Shown here: positions 1 to 4,530 of the stretch, one piece after another
Position numbering within the stretch: position 1 is the first letter of the stretch
Layout: the number at the start of each line of letters is the position of its first letter
Source: an uncultured Clostridia bacterium
GTDB taxonomy: Bacteria; Bacillota; Clostridia; Saccharofermentanales; Saccharofermentanaceae
Direction: 5' to 3'
DNA length: 6,619 bases
Assembly: GCA_946545505.1 (NCBI GenBank)
Contig: CAMNNN010000084.1
Location: 1 to 6,619, forward strand
The notes under the pieces: model-generated
The model's database searches: none
What the model saw: the letters and a program-made list of their open reading frames with translations, nothing else
What the model was told of the DNA's origin: nothing
Program-made: the position numbers and the translations under genes

Positions 1-767
1 AACTTACCCTCGTCGATAAGTCTTCGGACATCTGCGGCATCGCTCACAAGGAACGTTCTACAACAGCGACTCTCAGCTATCTCGAAAAGCTTCTTCGTAT
101 TCGAACTGTGGGAAGATCCAATGACCAGCATCGCATCGACCTGTTCGGAAATGCGCATAGCTTCCCCTTGACGACTGAAGGTCGTATTACATATTGTATC
201 AAAAATCTGATCTTTTGCAATTTTATTTTCAATATTTGCACAAATATCGGCAAATATCCCTGCCGAAAATGTCGTCTGGGATATGAGCACCGTGTTATCA
301 GGGTCATAATCCAGTTCTTCCAGCTCTTCAGGGCTGCTAATGACATGCACCGAATCAGGTGATTCTCCCCTGATTCCTTCCACTTCGGGATGTCCCGGGG
401 TACCTGTCAGTATGATAGTCTTGCCCTCCGCGGCCTTATCCCTGACGATCTTATGGATTTTTTCCACAAACGGACATGTACAGTCAAAAACGGTTACATT
501 ACGCTCAGACAGGATTCTTTTCTGCTCGGGAGTAACGCCGTGAGCCCTGATAATGACCTTGCTTCCCGAAGGCACGTCAGCGGCATCGTTAATGATCTCG
601 AAGCCCTCTTTAAGAAGCGCTTCGGTCACCTTTTCGTTGTGTGTGAGTTCGCCGAGCATGATAAGGCGCTCGTCCTTACCGGCTTCAGACGACATTTTAT
701 ACGCAGTCTCAACTGCGTTTTTAACACCGAAGCAGAATCCTGCAGACTTGGCTGTAATTACTTTCAT
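1..767 (-). CDS. ispH: 4-hydroxy-3-methylbut-2-enyl diphosphate reductase, 5' part (3' end beyond window)
   Basis: IspH (LytB) is the [4Fe-4S] enzyme that reduces HMBPP to isopentenyl and dimethylallyl diphosphate, the last step of the cytosolic MEP isoprenoid pathway. The 255 visible codons stay open to the left edge. Family motifs appear in order: GFCFGV at 10-15 with cluster ligand C12, THNEKV with H43, RAHGV with H76, DCTCP with ligand C98, GHPEVEG with H126 and catalytic E128, QTTFS near 164-168, TICNTT with ligand C193, and SSN at 221-223 for diphosphate binding. All three cluster cysteines are present. The start ATG overlaps the cmk stop as ATGA; no good Shine-Dalgarno precedes it, so translation probably depends on coupling to cmk. 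Full-length IspH is about 280-320 residues, so only the C-terminal end is missing. In many Clostridia ispH is fused to ribosomal protein S1 domains; that cannot be judged here. The gene is too close to the edge to be seen as a complete ORF. Confidence 0.96.
   Translation of the reverse strand, partial: MKVITAKSAGFCFGVKNAVETAYKMSSEAGKDERLIMLGELTHNEKVTEALLKEGFEIINDAADVPSGSKVIIRAHGVTPEQKRILSERNVTVFDCTCPFVEKIHKIVRDKAAEGKTIILTGTPGHPEVEGIRGESPDSVHVISSPEELEELDYDPDNTVLISQTTFSAGIFADICANIENKIAKDQIFDTICNTTFSRQGEAMRISEQVDAMLVIGSSHSSNTKKLFEIAESRCCRTFLVSDAADVRRLIDEGK
193..220 (-). promoter_or_regulatory. Possible internal sigma-A-type promoter within ispH
   Basis: On the minus strand TTGCAA (4 of 6 matches to the -35 consensus) is followed after 16 nt by TACAAT (5 of 6 matches to the -10), with a TG one base upstream of the -10 as in extended -10 promoters. 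It lies in the most AT-rich stretch of the window, inside the ispH coding region, and would transcribe toward the left edge. The sequence also encodes a normal part of IspH leading into the TICNTT motif, so chance is a real possibility. Confidence 0.2.
232..257. repeat. Three CAAATAT half-sites, two forming a palindrome, inside ispH
   Basis: On the plus strand ATATTTG at 232-238 and CAAATAT at 241-247 are perfect inverted copies separated by 2 nt; a third copy, CAAATAT, follows at 251-257 after 3 nt. The 2-nt spacer is too short for a stable RNA hairpin, so if functional it would be a protein-binding site, placed just upstream of the promoter-like sequence at 193-220 in minus orientation. It encodes the low-conservation IspH segment IFADICANIE, and AT-rich coding by chance explains it equally well. 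Confidence 0.3.
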
Positions 768-1432
768 TCTTTGATATAGCTCAGCAGAAGGTCAAGCGTC
801 TCTTCTATACCGATATTCGATGTATCGATCTCGATAGCGTCATCGACCTTGACAAGAGGTGACGCTGCACGCTCACTGTCCTGCTTGTCTCTCCAGATAA
901 TATCCTTAAGAACATCCTCAAGGGCTTGAGGTGTACCCTTCTCCTGAAGTTCGAGGAATCTTCTCTGTGCCCTTGCCTCGGCAGAAGCCGTAAGGAAGAA
1001 CTTATACTTCGCGTTGGGAAGAACGACGGAACCGATGTCTCTGCCGTCAACGACAAAGCTCTGGTCAGCTGCTATCTTCCTCTGCATATCGACCATAGCC
1101 GTTCTTACTATGGGAAGTGAGCTTATATCGGAAGCTGCTCTGGACACTTCAGGAGTTCTGATGCTTCCTGTCACGTCCTCACCGTTAAGGATCATATGCT
1201 GTACGCCGTCGGCGAACTTGATCTTAAGATCCATCGAATCAAGCATCTTCTTTACGGCATCGGTATCCTTGGTTCCGATGCCTGATTTCAAAGCACAAAG
1301 GCCGCAAGTTCTGTACATGGCACCTGTATCAAGGTACATGATTCCGAGCTTGGTTGCAGCCCCCTTAGCGAGTGTGGACTTACCTGAACCGGAAGGTCCG
1401 TCGATAGCGATCTGATAAACATTCTCACTCAT
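764..1432 (-). CDS. cmk: (d)CMP kinase (cytidylate kinase)
   Basis: Cmk is a cytosolic NMP kinase that transfers the ATP gamma-phosphate to CMP or dCMP, recycling cytidine nucleotides from RNA and lipid turnover. The 222 residues match the usual length of about 220. Visible motifs are the Walker A P-loop GPSGSGKST at 12-20, YLDTGAMYR at 33-41 (CMP binding), IRTPEVS at 91-97 in the NMP-binding insert, DGRDIGS at 129-135, the arginine-rich LID region around ARAQRR at 153-158, and RDKQDSERAASPL at 181-193 followed by DAIEIDTS, which is characteristic of the family. The ATG at 1432 is chosen because a GAGGAG sequence lies 10 nt upstream and the P-loop then sits at the normal distance from the N-terminus; the frame stays open to 1513 but that extension overlaps the regulator gene. 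One nucleotide separates it from the upstream regulator stop, and it overlaps ispH by 4 nt. The cmk-ispH pairing is common in Clostridia. Confidence 0.97.
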   Translation of the reverse strand: MSENVYQIAIDGPSGSGKSTLAKGAATKLGIMYLDTGAMYRTCGLCALKSGIGTKDTDAVKKMLDSMDLKIKFADGVQHMILNGEDVTGSIRTPEVSRAASDISSLPIVRTAMVDMQRKIAADQSFVVDGRDIGSVVLPNAKYKFFLTASAEARAQRRFLELQEKGTPQALEDVLKDIIWRDKQDSERAASPLVKVDDAIEIDTSNIGIEETLDLLLSYIKE

Positions 1433-1433
1433 G

Positions 1434-2324
1434 TCAGTTAATCTCCTCATTGTGTCTGTCGGCCATGTCGAGGCCGCCGTTATATACCTGATACTGTGAC
1501 CATAAAAGCTCAAGCGATTCGAAAGAATTCCTTATGTGGTCTCTTCTGTGCATTCCGAGTGTTACGAGAAGTGCATTGATGAGAGACAAAGGAGCCGCAA
1601 GGGAGTCAACAAATGAAGCCATGCTGCTCTTAGCAAGAAGCTTGATATCAGCATGTTCGGTCATAGCCGTGTTGTCCTTATCCGTAATGGCCAGGACTGT
1701 AGCGCCCTTCTTCTTCGCATACTCCATGGAATTAACCGTTCTCTGCGAATATCTCGGAAAAGAGATACCAATCATGACGTCATCCGAAGTGATCGGCATG
1801 ATCTGCTCGAACACCTCATTGGTACTGTTCGAATGAATATGAACGACGTCATCGAACAGCAAAGTCATATAAAAATGCATGAAAGAAGACAGCGGCGAGC
1901 TGCTTCGAAGTCCCATGATATAGATCTTACGGGCATTAAGGATCGCATCTACCGCCTTGGCCATGGAGTCATCATCAAGGTTAGCGATAGTATCCTTAAG
2001 GTTCTCCATATCGCCCTTCATGATATCTCTTACTGCCGTGGCATCGTCGTTGAAACGTTCAGTGTAATTAAGTCTCTGTACGGAAGTGAGCTTGGACTTA
2101 AGCTCTTCCTTAAGTGCAGCCTGGAAATGAGGATAACCTTCAAAACCCAGCTCTGTCGTGAACCTTACGACTGTTGACTCCGATACACCGGTCTCTTCGC
2201 CGAGTTTGCTGGCGGTCATATATGCCGCCTTATCGTAGCTCTCGATGATGTAATTGGCGATAGCCTTATGTCCCTTGCTCATGTGAGGGAGACTGGCGCT
2301 TATCAGTTCAATCACGCTCTCCAT
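1434..2324 (-). CDS. MurR/RpiR-family transcriptional regulator (HTH-SIS)
   Basis: This is a 296-residue predicted DNA-binding regulator. The N-terminal HTH_6 domain covers about residues 1-77, with a recognition-helix region around MTASKLGEETGVSESTVVRF at 36-55. A linker follows, then a SIS (sugar isomerase) domain at about 130-260, containing IYIMGLRSSSPLSSF at 134-148, VMIGISFPRYSQRT at 183-196 and ATVLAITDKDN at 208-218. In this family SIS domains bind phosphosugars, and members repress or activate sugar, amino-sugar or sialic acid catabolism genes. The ligand and targets here are unknown: no sugar-utilisation gene is present in the window. The first SIS loop reads GLRSSS rather than the classic GxGxS, a variant I recall in Clostridial members, so the ligand may not be a typical phosphosugar. 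It overlaps the scpB stop by 17 nt and is followed 1 nt later by cmk, so it should be co-transcribed with housekeeping genes. The upstream GTG at 2336 is less likely as the start because it lies inside the Shine-Dalgarno. Confidence 0.93.
   Translation of the reverse strand: MESVIELISASLPHMSKGHKAIANYIIESYDKAAYMTASKLGEETGVSESTVVRFTTELGFEGYPHFQAALKEELKSKLTSVQRLNYTERFNDDATAVRDIMKGDMENLKDTIANLDDDSMAKAVDAILNARKIYIMGLRSSSPLSSFMHFYMTLLFDDVVHIHSNSTNEVFEQIMPITSDDVMIGISFPRYSQRTVNSMEYAKKKGATVLAITDKDNTAMTEHADIKLLAKSSMASFVDSLAAPLSLINALLVTLGMHRRDHIRNSFESLELLWSQYQVYNGGLDMADRHNEEIN
1443..1448 (-). promoter_or_regulatory. Shine-Dalgarno of cmk
   Basis: On the minus strand GAGGAG lies within the last codons of the regulator gene and ends 10 nt before the ATG at 1432. 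It supports that ATG over the in-frame ATG codons at 1450 and 1513, which would add an N-terminal extension not found in Cmk. The spacing is slightly long, so translational coupling to the upstream stop may contribute. Confidence 0.7.
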
Positions 2325-2982
2325 CGAAACTCTCACCTTCTTCCGTTTCCTGTGAATCGTCTATATATCCGTCGATAGTCATCTGCTTATCGTCATTTCC
2401 TGCAGCCTTATCAAGCGACTCCTCGAGATCTCGTATAGTCTGATAAGACATAAGTTCCATGGAAGGCAGCTCGTCAACGGAGCTGATACCGAATTCCATC
2501 AAGAACTGTTTGGAAGTCTTAAACAGAGCAGGTCTTCCGGGAGCATCGAGATTACCGCACTCCTCTATCCATCCTCTGTCGATAAGTCTTGAGATTATTG
2601 AATCCGAAGATACACCTCTTACTGACTCTACCTGAGCTCGCGTAACGGGCTGGTTATACGCGATTACAGCGAGAGTCTCATAAGAAGCCTGCGAGAGAGG
2701 CGGGTGCATCTTAGGCGAGAACATTCTCTCGAGCACCTTCTTCATTCCGGGCTTCGTGGACATGACATATGAGTTTTCCACTCTTCTTACGAGCAGTCCG
2801 CCCCAAGGGTTATTCTCATAATCCGAGATAAGCTTGTTCATTACCTCTTCGACTACCTTAACATCAACATTTAAGATCTCGGCAACACGGTCCTGTGCTA
2901 TGGGATCTCCCGAAGCAAACAGGATAGCTTCACATGCCGGAGACAACTCCTGATATGTCAATTCAAACTCATCATGTTCCAT
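2308..2982 (-). CDS. scpB: Segregation and condensation protein B
   Basis: ScpB is the kite subunit that dimerises and binds the ScpA linker in the SMC-ScpAB condensin complex on the nucleoid, needed for chromosome segregation. The protein has 224 residues; the family usually has about 180-220. Two winged-helix domains are visible: the first at about 12-90 (LSPACEAILFASGDPI, then GGLLVRRVENSYVMSTKP), the second at about 95-170 with the diagnostic LSQASYETLAVIAYNQPVTR at 96-115, VRGVSSDSI at 121-129, and APGRPALFKTSKQFLMEFGI at 147-166. The segment beyond about 190 is acidic and low in complexity, rich in D and E, and probably disordered, as is common in ScpB. The start ATG shares one base with the scpA stop (TAATG), and a GGGTGA lies 9 nt upstream, so the two subunits are made in a coupled way. 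The 3' end overlaps the regulator gene by 17 nt. Confidence 0.97.
   Translation of the reverse strand: MEHDEFELTYQELSPACEAILFASGDPIAQDRVAEILNVDVKVVEEVMNKLISDYENNPWGGLLVRRVENSYVMSTKPGMKKVLERMFSPKMHPPLSQASYETLAVIAYNQPVTRAQVESVRGVSSDSIISRLIDRGWIEECGNLDAPGRPALFKTSKQFLMEFGISSVDELPSMELMSYQTIRDLEESLDKAAGNDDKQMTIDGYIDDSQETEEGESFDGERD
2332..2339 (-). promoter_or_regulatory. Shine-Dalgarno of the RpiR-family gene, located inside scpB
   Basis: On the minus strand AAGGTGAG lies 7 nt upstream of the ATG at 2324, within the last codons of scpB. It decides the start: the alternative in-frame GTG at 2336 is part of this sequence and lacks an equally good ribosome-binding site of its own. The resulting N-terminus, MESVIELISASLPHMSKG, aligns well with typical RpiR proteins. 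Confidence 0.7.
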
Positions 2983-3743
2983 TATTTAACTTCACCCTTC
3001 TCTTCGATAAGTATTACGTCAAAAGGTTTCTTCTGCGTGGCATCTATCCTGTTGTTCCTGAGCAGCTCGAGAACTGCAAGGAAGCTTACGATCTTATCGG
3101 TTTTATCAGCCTTCTTCCCCTCGAAAAGCTCGTGGAAAAAGAGCTTTCCTCTGCCCGTGATCTTAAGCCATACACTCTTCATTCTTTCTCTTACAGAGAG
3201 CTTATCACGCTTAAGAATATGCGTGATCTTAGTCGAAAGGTCGGCAAATCTTACTTCATTTCTCTTACATACATTGTCAATGGCCTTGGCAAATTCCTCG
3301 GGTACGAATTCCTGCGGAGGATATACGATATCCACTTCCATCTCCTTAGCCGTTGAAGGGACTCTTAACATACAGTCTCTGTAAAGCTCATTCCTGGATT
3401 TTAACTCCTTGGCAAGCATCTTACATCTCTTGTAACGGAGCAGTGAGATAACGAGTTCTTCTCTCGGATCCTCCTCGGGATTGCCGGCGAGGTCAGTCTT
3501 AGACGGAAGCATGATTCTGGACTTGATATGGATCAGAGTCGCAGCCATAACGATAAATTCGGAAGCTATCTCCATATCGAGGCTCTTCATCTTGTTAAGG
3601 TAGTCCATATACATCTCCGTTATCTCCGCGATGGGGATATCGAAGATGTCGATATCATTCTTAGCTATTAAAGAATAAAGAAGGTCCAGAGGACCTTCAA
3701 ACTGCTGAAGATGGATGCTCGGAGGTGTGAGTACTTCGCTCAT
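2982..3743 (-). CDS. scpA: Segregation and condensation protein A
   Basis: ScpA is the kleisin that bridges the SMC heads and binds a ScpB dimer, acting in chromosome compaction and origin segregation. The protein has 253 residues, the usual length. The N-terminal family signature FEGPLDLLYSLIAKNDIDIF spans 15-34 and continues as DIPIAEIT; this region contacts the SMC neck. EIASEFIVMAATLIHIKSRI at 58-77 and EDPREELVISLLRYK at 91-105 are also typical. A middle ScpB-binding linker leads to the C-terminal winged helix at about 180-248, with FHELFEGKK and VSFLAVLELLRNNRI, which contacts the SMC cap. The ATG forms an ATGA overlap with the stop of the protease gene. The upstream Shine-Dalgarno is poor (a G-run only 3 nt away and GGAG 13 nt away), so initiation probably relies on coupling. 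scpA and scpB share one base. Confidence 0.97.
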   Translation of the reverse strand: MSEVLTPPSIHLQQFEGPLDLLYSLIAKNDIDIFDIPIAEITEMYMDYLNKMKSLDMEIASEFIVMAATLIHIKSRIMLPSKTDLAGNPEEDPREELVISLLRYKRCKMLAKELKSRNELYRDCMLRVPSTAKEMEVDIVYPPQEFVPEEFAKAIDNVCKRNEVRFADLSTKITHILKRDKLSVRERMKSVWLKITGRGKLFFHELFEGKKADKTDKIVSFLAVLELLRNNRIDATQKKPFDVILIEEKGEVK

Positions 3744-4525
3744 AATCCCCCGAGGACTCCAATCAATGTTGATATAAATACTATTACGAGATTTGCAGGC
3801 AAAGATATGTAATCCATTACTGTCCCGAGAACATCTATACCGCCGAAGTTACCTAAGAATACCAGCACCATGAGGACCATAGGACCGTACTGGGCAAACT
3901 TTCTGAATCCGTCTGAATATGTAACTCTGGCCGGAAGCAGTCTCTCTACTACATGGAATCCGTCAAGAGGCGGAATAGGAAGCAGATTGAATGCCAGCAA
4001 AGAAATAGAGAACATGTAAGTATAGAACAGAAGATAGATGATCACTGCCGCATAGAAAGGGATATCGCCTGTATTTTCCAGGCCTCTTTGCAAAAGCAAA
4101 AGGCACTCGGAGTAAGGTATGACTTGAGTATGCTTGGTAAGGATCAGTATAACCGATATAAGGCACATGGAGACCAACGCGATAATGAAATTTCCGGTAA
4201 CGCCTGCCAGGCTTACCATGATATTCATGAGCCTCTTACTCTTAAATCTATTCAGTTTACCGGGATTATAGACTACAGGCTTACCCCAGCCGAAACCTAC
4301 AAGCAAAAGAAGTATCGTACCCATGGGATCAAGGTGAGCCTTAGGATTCATCGTTATTCTTCCCATAAGTCTCGGTGTATCGTCACCGAGCCAGTCAGCG
4401 ACCTTGGCATGCATGAACTCATGGAAGGAGAATGACACCGTCAATGCGAACAGCATGACGATGAACATTAACACTATTTCCCTGACAGTATAATGACCGG
4501 CGTTACGTATGAGTTCAATCAGCAT
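3740..4525 (-). CDS. Site-2 protease family protein (peptidase M50, YwhC-like)
   Basis: This is a predicted polytopic membrane zinc metalloprotease of 261 residues, a usual size for the minimal YwhC-type S2P group. The zinc motif HEFMH (H35, E36, H39) lies at the end of the first hydrophobic segment (about 17-38). It is followed by HLDPMGT at 64-70, GWGKPVVYNP at 79-88, SLAGVTGNFIIA at 105-116 and the second metal-binding motif NLLPIPPLDG at 180-189, whose aspartate D188 completes the site. Hydrophobic segments are visible at about 17-38, 66-80, 103-130, 157-182, 213-229 and 238-260. No PDZ domain or signal peptide is present. All catalytic residues are intact, so it should be active; the substrate is unknown. 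Members next to scpA-scpB are common in Firmicutes. A 5-nt gap follows the ileS stop, with AAAGG 10 nt before the ATG; the 3' end overlaps scpA as ATGA. Confidence 0.95.
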   Translation of the reverse strand: MLIELIRNAGHYTVREIVLMFIVMLFALTVSFSFHEFMHAKVADWLGDDTPRLMGRITMNPKAHLDPMGTILLLLVGFGWGKPVVYNPGKLNRFKSKRLMNIMVSLAGVTGNFIIALVSMCLISVILILTKHTQVIPYSECLLLLQRGLENTGDIPFYAAVIIYLLFYTYMFSISLLAFNLLPIPPLDGFHVVERLLPARVTYSDGFRKFAQYGPMVLMVLVFLGNFGGIDVLGTVMDYISLPANLVIVFISTLIGVLGGL

Positions 4526-4530
4526 CCGGC

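Noticed and set aside
77..779. Several open frames of 67-129 codons on either strand between 77 and 779
   Set aside because: They are shadows of ispH, whose frame on the minus strand from 767 to the left edge contains all family motifs.
1433..1513. N-terminal extension of cmk starting at 1513
   Set aside because: It overlaps the regulator coding region, adds 27 residues not found in Cmk, and the ATG at 1432 has its own Shine-Dalgarno.
1653..2177. Plus-strand open frame of 174 codons
   Set aside because: It lies wholly antisense to the RpiR-family gene, has no recognisable motif and no convincing ribosome-binding site; the minus-strand protein has clear family signatures.
2325..2336. GTG start for the RpiR-family gene at 2336
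   Set aside because: The GTG is part of the AAGGTGAG Shine-Dalgarno that serves the ATG at 2324, and the shorter protein fits the family N-terminus better.
3953..4435. Plus-strand open frame of 160 codons
   Set aside because: It is antisense to the M50 protease gene, its translation is rich in R, H, Q and K without domain features, and the opposite strand encodes a protein with intact catalytic motifs.
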